Source: Prorocentrum cordatum (Eukaryota; Sar; Dinophyceae; Prorocentrales; Prorocentraceae). Taken from it: a stretch of 64,000 bases of DNA. The translations under genes and the position numbers were made by a program. Below the pieces are notes generated by a model that worked only from the letters and a program-made list of their open reading frames with translations, was not told the origin of the DNA and did not search any database. Position 1 is the stretch's first letter; every line of letters starts with the position of its first letter. Below are positions 31,140-41,551 of the stretch, piece by piece. The stretch is from NCBI GenBank assembly GCA_963575745.1, contig CAUYUJ010019103.1:18501-82500 (forward strand), given 5' to 3'.

Positions 31140-31370
31140 CTTTGTGGGGCACGATTCGCGTGAGGGGTGTGCCGGAGTGGGCGAGGCGACGCTATGCGGG
31201 CGCCTCGACTGGGGTCGTAGGTGGAGCCCCCTGTGGGGCATGAGCGCGTGGTGACAAGTGTGATGAAATGGGCGGGTCGACGCTATGCGGGCGCCCTCGT
31301 TGGGGCTGTTGGTGGAGCTTTTTGTGGGCCACGGAACGTGCGACGGGTGCGCCGAGATGGGCGAGAACAG
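31140..31370 (+). repeat. ~91 bp minisatellite, about 2.5 units
   Basis: GTGGGGCACGATTCGCGTGA, GGCGACGCTATGCGGGCGCC and TGGAGC recur with a 91 bp period (TGGAG at 31222 and 31313). Same family as 46100-46800. The stretch 31371-31900 has no recognisable gene. Confidence 0.7.
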
Positions 31371-31904
31371 GAGGGATTGAGCGGACGACGTCTGCGGACT
31401 CCAAAACAGGAAAATGGCGGACCAGGCGTTCGTGAACAACTGATGGGGCACGACAAATTGTGGGGCCATGCAAAGGGATACTTTTGGATTTAAGCGATAC
31501 CCCTTGTAGAAGGCACTGCGAAGGCTCGCCCCTTCACTCCACCACTGGTTGGGCCAGAGGCGAACGTCGAAAAAGCCCGCCCTAGCGCAACCCCAGCTAG
31601 GTTTCACAGCGCGGAACGACCCAGACGCCTAAAGAGCGCGAGGGCCCGACCAACCGTCCTTTTTCCCAAGGCAGCTTTTAGCAGGGCGCAGCAACCGAGG
31701 GGCCTCGGCGAGGGCCCGAACGCGCTCAGCGTCCAGCAGATCTTCGGTCAGGGGGGGCCTGCAAGAAGACGCTGAACTCCAGGGCCCCGAGGACGCACTC
31801 GGGTCCGAGCCTGGCGGGGGGCGAGGAGAGGCCCGTCCTGCATCGGCAGCTCGTCCGCTGCCGCCGATGGCCATCAGGCGGACACGGCACGGCCTCTCGA
31901 TGAC

Positions 31905-32042
31905 TTTGCTCGGAGGCGACGATAGGCGCGAATAGCCCATGGGGGGAGCAGTACACGTACTCAGGGGCGCCGAGGATCGATGTCTTCGGAAATGCTCCCG
32001 GGCGAGTGCGTGTCACCCCCGCCCCTGGGCTATTCTCGGGGG
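31905..32042 (+). repeat. Dispersed repeat, partner at 52813-52955
   Basis: TCGGAGGCGACGAT, GAGCAGTACACGTA, ATGTCTTCGG and a CTCCCGGGCGA-TGCGT stretch occur in the same order at 52813-52955. On the minus strand both copies keep PEYVYCSP / SRYVYCSP and RPGAFPKT / RPGASPKT, so the copies may descend from one coding piece. The stretch 32043-32404 has no gene I can support. Confidence 0.65.
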
Positions 32043-32404
32043 CGGAAAAGAGGGGGGTGATGACTAGGGGGGGGGGACGCCTCTTCTTATTTCATTACGT
32101 CCCTGGCCCCCCCGCTGGGCCGCGCACATGCCGCCGGTCATGATTTGCACCCCCCCCTCTTGGACACCTCCCTCTTGGCCGCTCCCGATATTCGCCCGCA
32201 TCGTCGCCCCCGATGTGCGTCCTCGGCCATCGCATCCTCGTCGGTGCGGCCTGCCGGGCCGCTCCTCAGCAGCCGCCGCGCCGCCTCCCCCCTTCGAGGC
32301 CCTGCCGCGGGGGGCGGCCCCCGGTGGGCACCGCACGGCGTCCCCGCCCTCCGCGGCGACGGTGTGGCGGATCGCGCCCATGGGAGTGAGCACCGTTCCG
32401 CCAA

Positions 32405-32600
32405 CTGGGCTGCTCTCCTCCTCCTCCTCCTCCTCCTCCTCCCTCCTCCTCCTCCTCCTCCTCATCCTCCTCCTCCTCCTCCTCCTCCTCCTCCTCCTCC
32501 TCCCCCTCCTCCTCCTCCTCCTCCTCCTCCTCCTCCTCCTCCCCCATCCTCCTCCCCCATCCTCCTCCTTACCCTCCTCCTGTTACCCCTCCTCATCCCA
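32405..32600. repeat. (CTC)n microsatellite
   Basis: Nearly pure CTC triplets with a few CATCCT interruptions. Confidence 0.9.
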
Positions 32601-32644
32601 GGAGGAGCAGCAGTGAGCTCCGATCAGAATCCGGAATACGGTCG

Positions 32645-32812
32645 GATCGATGTCGGCTCGGGGAGGGGTATCTTGTGTTTTTTTTTGCGCGTGCTGGGTG
32701 TTCTTGCGCATCATGGGGGAGGGTACCCTTGGATGCTATGTTTGTGTTGGCCGGCGGAGGGTCGCACGTTCTTGGGGGATGTTCTGTTGGCATAGGTCCG
32801 ACTGTATGAAGC
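32645..32812 (+). repeat. Dispersed repeat, partner at 36425-36592
   Basis: GTCGGCTCGGGGAGGG, GTTCTTGCGCATC, GAGGGTACCCTTGGA, TTGGCCGGCGGAGG and TAGGTCCGACTGTA occur in this order in both copies, about 168 bp each and roughly three quarters identical by eye. Confidence 0.75.
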
Positions 32813-32849
32813 GGCCCTGAGTTGGTTTGGCCGTTCGTCTCGTTGAACC

Positions 32850-33351
32850 AGCATATGTTTGTCCGAGAGCGACGGCAATGCATCTGCAGAGTCGCCAACG
32901 CTTTGGGGGGCCACCACCACCTTCTCCCAGTATCGTAGGCGGATCTTCGCTATCTTCCGAGACTCCGTGCACACCCAACGTAGGAATGCAATGTGCACGT
33001 TAGGCCAAGGAGGCCCGTGGTGCGGATCTTGCCGTCCTCCTTGCAATTCCCCGCGTAGATGCGACTTGGATCCTTGAGAGGCTGGATGAACGCGACGCCT
33101 GCGCCCTCCACTTAGGAGAGATAGCAAGCGCCAGTCACGCCAGCTCGCGCGCGTTGGTGAGAGCAAGCTCGGTGAGCACCGACAACAGCGTGGCCAGAGC
33201 GCCGCCATTGCACTTCCGCTGGGTGCTCTCCGCCTCGCTGCCCAGCTGCTCCAGAAGTTTGACCTGCTTGGTCTCATTCTCCTTCTCGCCCTCGGTGCCG
33301 ACCTTGCGCTTGCCAGCCTTGATCGCCCACTTGGGTTTCGGCAGCGCCGTC
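32850..33351 (-). pseudogene. Minus-strand gene fragment, function unknown
   Basis: A strong acceptor on the minus strand (CTCCCGCTTGCTCTCCAG) opens at 33351. The frame then reads ALPKPKWAIKAGKRKVGTEG, LLEQLGSEAESTQRK and ALATLLSVLTELALTNAREL, ending in TGA at 33135. Beyond the stop, the next frame continues with DPHHGPPWPNVHIAFLRWV to about 32870. From memory, this order of a helical TLLxxLxELALxNAREL segment followed by HHGPPxxxxH resembles a lineage-specific dinoflagellate family of unknown function. If so, this copy is frameshifted. Codon third positions are mostly G/C in the exon, as expected for genes here. Confidence 0.4.
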
Positions 33352-33727
33352 CTGGAGAGCAAGCGGGAGGGCCTCGAAGTGGTAACGCAAATGTATCGTG
33401 AGTGGGCCTCTTGATCATCCCAGAGCTGGCAAAGAAAACGGCCCTGGGAGACTGTGTCGAGCGTGGTGTTTGGTTGAGACCTGCAACAGCCAGAGGCGAA
33501 CGAGTCGAGCGCGTAGCTGTACGCCGAGCTGTGGCTCTGAGAGCGACTCCTGCAGACAAGGCAACCCGTCTTTGTGACCATCGCGGCGAGTATTACCTTA
33601 GAGCCGTTATGCCGCCCAGACGTGCACCAGCCACTGACGTCTTGTGAGGAAACATCTGGCGTGGCCATCGTGTGAGCAACGGTAACCCCCCCTCTGGTGC
33701 CACGGGAGCCCCAGGAGCCGGCAGGAG

Positions 33728-33855
33728 GGAGGAGGAGGAGGAGGAGGAGAAGGAGGAGAAGGAGGACGGGAGTGAGCAGGAGGAGGAGGAGGAGGAAGAA
33801 GAAGAGGAGGGGGGGCAGGAGAGGGAGGGGGAGGGGGAGGGGGAGGAAGAAGGAG
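33728..33855. repeat. (GGA)n tract
   Basis: GGA triplets with AAG interruptions, becoming GGGGGA near 33810-33850. Confidence 0.85.
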
Positions 33856-34019
33856 GAGGCGCGTGGTGCTGCGGAGAGAGAACGAGGGCCCAACACCACA
33901 GGGGAAGCTGAGCCCTTCCAAGCACGAGGGGGGGAGGAGGAGCGGGGGGGAGGAGCCGCGCGGCGCAACGCGGAGAGGAAGCGAAGACGCCACACCGTCG
34001 GAGGGTTGGGAAAACGTGT

Positions 34020-34125
34020 CCTCCTCCTCCTCCTCCTCCCCCTCCCCCCCTCCTCCTCCTCCTCCTCCTCCTCCTCCTCCCTCCTCCTCCTCCTCCTCCT
34101 CCTCCATCCTCCTCCTCCTCCCTGC
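34020..34125. repeat. (CTC)n tract
   Basis: Near-pure CTC. It lies 165 bp from a GGA tract, so the purine-rich strand switches here. From 34126 to 35118 there is no gene; 34610-34730 has a short degenerate GGCCTTGGGG stretch of the dispersed family. Confidence 0.85.
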
Positions 34126-35118
34126 TCTAACTCCTGCGTCGCACCTCTGCCGTGAATTCCTGCGGCGGCTCACGCTTATCCTTCCGTCCCCTCCATTTCG
34201 ATCGCTCGTGGGATCTATTCTGGAGAGGGAGGGCTGTTTCTCGCATGTTTCCTCCTCTCCGCTTCGGACCTCTCCCGTTCCTTTGTCTCCCTCCCACCAT
34301 CCTTCCTTGTCTCCGTCCCCCGTTCCCCGCCTTCCCTACCCCCACCCCCCAGTTCTTCCTGCATGATGCTTGCGGCTGGTAGTTGTTGATCGGTTTTGGT
34401 TGTTGCCGCGCGTTGGTATTACCTGCTGTGTTGGTGTGTTCACGTTTGCTTGATACTGTTGTTGCTGTGTGTTGCGACAGCTTGATCTTATTGCGTACTG
34501 TGTCTGAGTGTTGTTGCTACTTGCTGCGTCTTGCTGTTCGCTGCTGTGGTTGGCTCTGCGAATGCTAGCTCTGCCGCTTGTGCTGCTGCTGACGGTGGAC
34601 ATCCAGGCCCGTTGAGGGCCAATTTGGGAAGATTGGGCCGCCTTGGGGCCTGGGGACATCGTGGGTGATCTTCGTGACCTTTGGGGGCTTGTTGGGGTGT
34701 CGGGGGGTCCCGAGCAGAGCCAGACCGCACCGCAGCCCCAGAAGCACGCCGGCAGTTCGGGGCAGGGAAGTCCGGGCCCCCCGCGCAGGAATGCGTTCCT
34801 AAGTCGGCAGTCCTCCCCCTCCTGCTCCCGCTTCCCCTCCCTCCTCGGCGGCGAGCGAGGGGGGGAAGAGAGAAGGAGGAGGCCTGCTGAGAAGGCTCGG
34901 AAGTCCCCTGGCTTTCTGAGAAGTGTGCTAAGCTTTCGCCGAAGACAGAACAATGTCTTAGAAGGCGCGAGGGCTTCTGAGAAATCCCAGGGCCTTCTGA
35001 GAAGCCCTTCTCCTTCTCATTTCACCCTCTCGCTCGCCGCCAACTTCCTCTATGAACTGATGAGGTGTGGGCGTGATATATCGCGGCCGCTTCAGCACCA
35101 ACCGTCGTACTGCTACAG

Positions 35119-36354
35119 GACGGGTCGGAGGAGGAGAAGGAGAAGGAAGGAAGAGTGTGGTGCGTTGGCGGAAAGGCCAAGTTGATGTTCGCTGCCTCGT
35201 TCTGGACGGTGCCCCACATTGTCTGCTTCGACGAGCCGACGAACTACTTGGACGCTGACACCGTCAAAGCGCTGGCCAAAGCACTACGAAAGTTCAAGGC
35301 ACCTTCGGGGCGTTTGTTTCTTGGGAATTGGTCCATTGCTACGCACCTGGTGCTATCCTCCATCCTGCCATCCGGCTCCTACGTAGCACTCCGTAGTGGT
35401 AAGAAGAGAAGACGGAGGGACAGAGAGAGAAAGAAAGAGAGAGAGAGAGAAAGAGAACAAAAGAGAGAGAGCGAGAGGACAAAAAAACAGCAACAACCAA
35501 ATCTTGTTAGGGCTATAGGGCTATGGGGCTATGGGGCTATGGGGCTATAGGGCTATAGGGCTATAGGGCTACAGGGCTACAGGACTATAGGGCACTTGGG
35601 CTATAGGGCTGTAGGGCTATAGGGCTATAAGGCTATAGCTCTATAGGGTTATAAGGCTATAGAGCTTTAAGGGTTATTGGGTTATAGGGCTACTTACGCA
35701 GGACGAAAGATTTTACTGTTGATGTGCAACTGACAATGATGAGATGGAATTTAATGACCGAGCCCCTCTCCCCCGTAGAATCTTAACACGGGCGGGTTCT
35801 GGGGTCCGCGGATCCGATTTCTTCCGGTTCCCCGTTTGCATTCAAACGTGAATTTCAAACGGGGTTGAAATCTGAGCCGCCGAAAAAAATAAGGCCGAAC
35901 ACGGATCCAGCAAATCCGAAATCGGATCCGCGCTGACGGAAATCTGATCCACCGAAGCAAACGCCAAAGCCAGCAGATTAATGCACACAAGATGTGTCAT
36001 ATAGTTAGGGTTCGTTGGGGCCATGTCAGTGGTAAATAGAGGCGAACCCGATGGGGGGGACGGATTTTAGCGTCGTTTGGACGGAGCTTCCACCAGGATC
36101 AGACGGCGATTCCATTCCTGCCTTCGTGGCGGATTCTCCGGCGAGTTTCGTGAACACCTCAATGCAATTTCCCGTCACCTCGCCCTTCTCTCCGCTTCCC
36201 CCTCCTCTCCTTCCTCCCTCTCTGTGCCGCCCTCGCCGTCCCTCCATGCTAGGGCGGCTACCTGGTGGTGTCCCATAACCAGGAGTTCGTAGCCGAGATA
36301 GCGGACGAGCTCTGGGAGGTGGCCGACGGCAAAGTGACGGTCTTGCGGGGCCAG
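35119..36354 (+). CDS. ABC-F ATPase (eEF3-like) fragment, two exons
   Basis: Exon 1 (35119-35298) encodes AKLMFAASFWTVPHIVCFDE with Walker B and D-loop FDEPTNYLDADTVKALAKAL. Exon 2 (36253-36354) encodes the H-loop region GGYLVVSHNQEFVAEIADEL and WEVADGKVTVL. Joined in phase 0 they give the usual FK-GG step of the last nucleotide-binding domain of eEF3-like ABC-F proteins, which act on ribosomes. The 954 bp intron has a GC donor (AAG|GCACC) and AG|G acceptor (CTAG|GGC). A second GC donor (CCAG|GCACAA) may end exon 2. The ABC signature reads CVGGK instead of LSGGQ, so exon 1's start may be wrong or the copy decayed. Walker A and upstream exons are not found in the window. Confidence 0.6.
35513..35690. 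repeat. (GGGCTATAG)n minisatellite in the ABC-F intron
   Basis: More than 15 degenerate units, the reverse complement of the array at 12018-12236. Upstream (35398-35480) is a GA-rich tract. Downstream (35690-36020) is AT-rich DNA with no feature. Confidence 0.88.
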
Positions 36355-36424
36355 GCACAAGCGAGGGCTTGTCGTTTGTCGACTTATCTTTTTACCTATG
36401 TATACCAGTCGGACCGAGGTATAA

Positions 36425-36592
36425 GATCGAGGTCGGCTCGGGGAGGGTACCCTAGTGTTCTTCGTGTTTGCTGGATGTTCTTGCGCATCTTGGGAGAGGG
36501 TACCCTTGGACGTGCTGTGTGTTTTGGCCGGCGGAGGATCTCATGTTCTAAAGGGATGCTCTTCTGCTCTAGGTCCGACTGTACTCAAGAGG
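36425..36592 (+). repeat. Dispersed repeat, partner at 32645-32812
   Basis: See 32645. This copy is followed by AGGCTTACGCCATTCCGCCG, the short motif that precedes other copies of the GGCCTCTTGGGG family. Confidence 0.75.
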
Positions 36593-36715
36593 CTTACGCC
36601 ATTCCGCCGACCCCCAGAAGAGGAGATGTGCGGCTTCCGATTTCGTATACGCCCGTCGTGCTGCCTGCGTGTAGTTGTTGCTGGCTCGACATCCTCTTCC
36701 TTCACGTCTATTGCG

Positions 36716-37065
36716 GGGCTTGTTGGGGGTCTCTTCGAGGCCTGGGGGGGGGGCGGCATCTTGGAACCTTTTCAGGGCTCGTGGGTTTGTGGGGGGGGCC
36801 CTGGGGACTTTGGGGGGGTTTTGGGGGGGCATGTTGGAGGTCTTGGAGGCCATCTTGCGGGGGAGGGCGCCGGGGATAGCTGCGAGTTCCCCCTCTTAGG
36901 TGCCCTCTTGGGGGCCTTCTTGACAGACTTGGGGGCCTCTTGGGCCATCTTAGGGCCGTCTTGAGCCCGTACGGGAGGCCTCCCAGGGGCCATGTTCGGT
37001 TTTCAGAAGCCCGAGATAGCGATAATTCCAAACCATCCTGATGTGTTGGGCCTTCCTTTTGAAGA
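36716..37065 (+). repeat. GGCCTCTTGGGG dispersed repeat, copy D
   Basis: GGGGCTTGTTGGGGG-type units, a core GCTGCGAGTTCCCCCTCTTA (36880), more units, then TTCAGAAGCCCGAGATAGC and an AT-richer spacer. The order matches copy A. The stretch 37066-37530 is GC-rich with no gene I can support. Confidence 0.7.
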
Positions 37066-37535
37066 GACAGCGCCCCGCGTCTCATCCTTCCGTCCTCCTC
37101 CCCCTCCTGCTCCTCCCTCCTCCCATCCTCCGGCGGTCCTTCCCCCGTCGTCGTCGTGTCGTGGTGGGCCTTTGGAGCGGGTGGCGTGGGTTTGGCGTTG
37201 GTTTGGCCCCTGCCCGTTCTGTCGGGTTGCCCGTGTTTGGGCCGCCCGTGCTTGGGCTGCGGCTGTTGCCGGCCTGGCAAAACGTGGCAGGAGAGCGGGC
37301 CTGCCATCCCCGTGCGGCCCGCTCAGCGGAGCCCTCCTCCTGGTCGCGCAGGTCTCCTGAGAGCCCCCTCTCCGCCTCCCCGGCTGGGGCCTCTCTCTCT
37401 CTCTGGGAGTCGTGGCTGGGGGGTGTCTCTACCCACCCCCAGGCTGTGAGCTGGGCCGCGCGTTGGGTGAGCTCGCCCTGGCGTTGAGCGCCACTGGGCT
37501 GGCCCCTTCCGTCTCGACTGTCTCGAGGCGCCGTC

Positions 37536-37562
37536 TCATCTCATCTCATCTCATCTCATCCC
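37536..37562. repeat. (TCATC)n pentanucleotide
   Basis: Five to six TCATC units. A short degenerate GGCCTCTTGGGG stretch follows at 37660-37800. The stretch 37800-38200 has no recognisable gene. Confidence 0.75.
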
Positions 37563-38214
37563 TCCTCCCATACATGTCTCTGCCCTCCGCACCAGCCAAG
37601 AATTTCGGCACACCACTCACACGCTTGGGCCCTTCGCCTGGATAGTTGTGATTGTCTTTTGAAGCGCTCTTGCGGGTCCTCTCGCGGCACTCTTGAGGCG
37701 CCGAGGGCCCTCTTGAGGCTATCTTGGGCGTTCTTGGGGCCTCTCCAGCGTTGGAGCCCGTTTAGAGCCACACTAGAATCCATCTGGGGCATTTTGGCGG
37801 CCACGGAGTGTGGATTTGGAAGCCGCACGGCCCCTCGTGGTGCGTTGACGAGTTCGTACCCCCATCACTCTCCACCCCCGTGCCCCCCCCCCCTTTCATG
37901 GGATTTTGCACCCCAGGGGGAGGGAGACAGCCAAACCTCTGGGTGCCGAGACTACACGTTGGCATCCCTGTATCTATTCGACGTCTCGCTCGATCGAGAC
38001 AGCCCGCCTGAGACAGGTCCGACAGCAAGGATCCGCTCACATCTTGGGTGCAGGCTCAGCCAGCACGGCGGCGGGCGAATGGATCGGACGGGTGCAGCGC
38101 TAAACCGCGTCATCTTACGTGCGGGGTTACTTGCGATTTCCCAAAGGAAACCTTGGAACACAACGAGATGTATGCGTATGAATGTATGTATAACTATGTG
38201 CGTGCGTGTGCATA

Positions 38215-38425
38215 TAGATATAGACAGATATATATATATATATATACATACATACATATACATATATATGTATATGTGTGTGCACGTATGTATAATTCGA
38301 TCTGACGACCGTCACATGTCTGGTCTTTCTATATATATATATAGATATACATGTCTATGTTCATGTATGTGTGTATATGTATGTGCGTGAGTCAGCATAT
38401 TTCCATCCATGTGTTGCAACTAACT
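38215..38425. repeat. TA/TATG microsatellite, left of the copia element
   Basis: TATATA and CATA/TATG repeats. The matching tract right of the element (45727-46010) suggests that the element inserted into one microsatellite. Confidence 0.85.
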
Positions 38426-38435
38426 GTACGAAAAC

Positions 38436-38646
38436 TGCGCGAGTACGAAACTCGCGGGAGTGATCGCAGATGGGGAGGAAAGACTGGGGGCGCTCTATTC
38501 CTCCACGCTCGGATGCTTGAGCCAAGACGGTCGCGGGACCGGTTTCGCCGTTACGCCGCAACCGCTGCTACACACTGCACAACATGCTATGCACAGACTT
38601 GCATCATGCTTCAGTCTACTACTATTCTAAGCTATGTAGTTCACCA
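38436..38646 (-). repeat. Copia LTR (3' LTR on the minus strand)
   Basis: TGCGCGAGTACGAAACTCGC to GTAGTTCACCA, 211 bp. Contains a short inverted repeat GCGAGTacgaaACTCGC at the start. It differs from the other LTR at only a few positions (for example GCTCGG/GCGCGG, CTTGAG/CGTGAG). Confidence 0.93.
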
Positions 38647-38664
38647 CGCCTCCTCAGGGCGCGG
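38647..38664 (-). promoter_or_regulatory. Candidate polypurine tract
   Basis: On the minus strand CCCTGAGGAGGCG directly precedes the 3' LTR, where plus-strand priming occurs. The stretch 38665-39040 is untranslated. Confidence 0.35.
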
Positions 38665-39042
38665 CGCGACACAGTCGCCGAGCGCTGCTTGCTCTGACTA
38701 CACTAGCCTGAATCCCGGGCGCGGGGTACCTTCCGTCAGCCCAGGCCGCGGCCTCACAGGCCTCATCGGCTGGAGCGGCGGCGTGCCGCCTCCGCCGGCT
38801 CACCACGCCCTCGGGTGCAGGACCTCCGAAGGCTCATCCATCGCACCGCGATGGGGTCTCCTGCAGCCACATGTCTGGGCTGCGTCCCGGTCGCCTCCTC
38901 GAGGCTCATCCGCCGTCGCGGCCTGGGGCCGCAGACGCAGGTGTTGTCGCGGGGCTCCCGCTGACCAGCGACCCAAGCGCGGGGCTAACCGCAGCCTGGG
39001 TAACAGCCACTTCAGCCATGACTGTGTTCAGGCACGTCAGGT

Positions 39043-41534
39043 TCACGATGCCATGTGTCGTCGCTTCTTGCTCCTATGCTCGTCCTCCTCCTCCTCGTCG
39101 CGACGCCGCAGGCGGCCGCGGGCTTCCACCTGCTCCTGGACCTCGCGCGGTCGGCGCGCCCAGTCCCAGAGGCGCACCAGCCCCCAGGTCAGAAGAGCGA
39201 CGAGCATGTAGTTGAGGAGCTTGGAGTCCTCGCACTGCGGCTTCACCGCGCACGTCAGCTCCTCCTGCGCCTCCTGGGCGGCCTGCGTTGCAGGGGCCGC
39301 TCCCAGGGCCACCGATGCCGCCAGGAACCGGCGGCAGGTAGGCTTTGCGAGGGGGAGCAGCTTCATGAGCTCTTGGTGCCTCTTCGGCTCCAATGCCTTC
39401 GTCCCCAGGTCGGCGATGTTGGTCTCGCCGGGGACAAGATGATCTGCTTCTCCCGGACGGCGTCCTGAACCCATAGCCATCGCGTCGCGACATGGCGGGT
39501 CTTCCCCACGCCGCTCCTCGAGCTGATGCCGATGGCGGCGCTGGCATCGCTGCCCACGGTCACCGACCATGCCGCTCCGGCACCGCGCAGATCCGTGATC
39601 TCCTTGACGAGGCTCTGGGTCATGATGCCCCTCGCCGCGCCGTCTACGATGCCGTACAGCTCGGCCTCCGCGCTGGAGAGGGCGCGGACCTGGTCCGTCA
39701 CGACCCAGGACTCGATCAAATGCGAACCCACAAGCTCGCAACCCGCGTGGGTCGAGTACCGGTCTGGCTCCTCGGCCCAGTTGCTGTCGACCGGGATCCA
39801 AGAGCCACCTGCCTCCGGCTCGTGCTTGAAGACGAGCGCCAAGAACGGGCAGCCTGCGAGGTACCGCGCGCAGCGGCCCAGCCTTGCATTGCCTAGCCGG
39901 CGAGGCGTGGACATCTGCTCGCCCAATTCCTTGGCCGAGTACTGGATGTCGAAGCGCCCGGACGACACGTGCTGCACGCGACCGGTGTCGCTACGATACT
40001 TGGTCTGCGCCTCGCCGTCGAGCTCGTCGAGGATCGCCGGATCGTCCCTGCCGATGTGCTTGCTGCATGGGCTCCCTTGGGGCTTCGCTTTGAGCTTGCC
40101 CGTGCTCTCCAACAACATCAGTACGTGCTTTGGGTCCTCGTTCCGCTCGTAACCGAACCCCGGCACGTAGCAGATGTAGCGCTTGAGGTAACGGCCCATT
40201 AGGCTGCAACCAGGTCCAACGCGAGGGAGGACCTTGATGTTGCACAGCCGGCTGATCATGGCGTCAAGGTGGTCGATGCCCTCGCTCTCCGCCTCGGCTA
40301 GGATGTCGTCGCCCCACAAGCCGGCCAAAGAGTCGTACTGCCTCGAATAGAAGATCTGGCGGCTGGTTTTCAACACCTTGTAGCCGCACTGGTCGAATAC
40401 CTTCACCATAAACTCGAGGAACAGCTGAGACGCACGGCGCGTGCCATACATCGCCTTCAGCATCTGCCACACCATCCCTGGGACCTCCTCGCCCCTAGGC
40501 GGGATCACCGTGATCGGCTCGTCCAGCGGCAAGTCGGCGTGCCAGAATGCTGTGACGATGTCGTAGAGCCCCAGCACCCTGGTCCAGTCGTTGGAGCCAG
40601 GGCGTCTTATTGAGGCAGCTCGTGAGACGATCAACTTGATGAACTTCAGTGGGGGCGTCGCCGCGTACGTGTCCAGCCGGTCGTACATGTTGAACTCCAT
40701 GGCCACACACCTCGACTGGACGGTGGTCTCACCGTACTGCACGCGCTTCTCGTCGAGCCACATGCTGCGCACCTTCTTACCCTTAGCGTCCTTCATCGGC
40801 ACGCGGTCGTAGAGGCACCTGTCCAGCATGTTCTGACGCTCCCGTGCGCGGCCCGCGCGCACGAGCTCGGGGTCGAGCACCTCGCCGGTATTGTGGTCCT
40901 TGACGTCCTGCGTGCCGATGTTTGGCGTCGCCACGTAGGCCACCGGCGTCACAATGCTCCTGGCATCCGCAAGGGACGGCTGGCCGCACACATGCAGAGC
41001 GCCGATCACGCGCCTCCTCGAGGATGCGGGCCCGCCTGCATCGGCGCCACCACCCTCGAAGAGCTCGACCTTCTCCTGGAAGCTCAGGTCCTCCCGCTCG
41101 CGCTTCGTCGCGATGCTCGCTGCCTCCATCTCCGCCTCAACGGTGGGGTCAGGGGCCTCCGGAGCCGACACTGGTGGAGCGGCAGGGGCCGCATCCTCCG
41201 GCGGAGCCGCCATCTCGACGTCGGGAGCGGCTCTGGCAGGTGCGGGGGGCCCTGGAGGGGCTGCGAGCTGGGGTCCAGATACCGCCGGCTGCGGTGCCTC
41301 TGCGGGAGGCGACGGCGCTGCGGCACTACTGCCCGCTAGTGCCTCATCCTCCTTCCCCCAGATCGCCAGGAAACGGGCCTTGCAGGCGTCGCTGTGTCCC
41401 GTCGTGCGCCCCAGGCAGCCGGGGCACTCGGGCGTGAGGCCGTACTTGTCGAGGTAAGCCATCGTGATGTACCGCTTCGGTCGGGCTGCCGGGGTCTGGG
41501 CGCCCAGACGCGGAAGCCACGGGGTGCAGAGCAC
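39043..41534 (-). pseudogene. Copia reverse transcriptase-RNase H
   Basis: RT motifs are RCVAMEFNMYDRLDTYAATP, YDIVTAFWHADLPLDEPITV (motif A), MLKAMYGTRRASQLFLEF (motif B) and LAGLWGDDILAEAE (motif C), the last with GDD where copia usually has YVDD. RNase H shows PVDSNWAEEPDR, RALSSAEAELYGIVDGAARG, GSDASAAIGI and the copia tail TRHVATRWLWVQDAV. Near 39440 the reading shifts one frame to TNIADLGTKALEPKRHQELM and then a hydrophobic segment (LNYMLVALLTWGLVRLWDWA) and a charged end at 39043. The N-terminal 200 residues contain a CPGC-x9-C cluster and a Pro/Ala linker. The frame change breaks the protein. Confidence 0.85.
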
Positions 41535-41551
41535 CTTAACCGCATGCCGAT

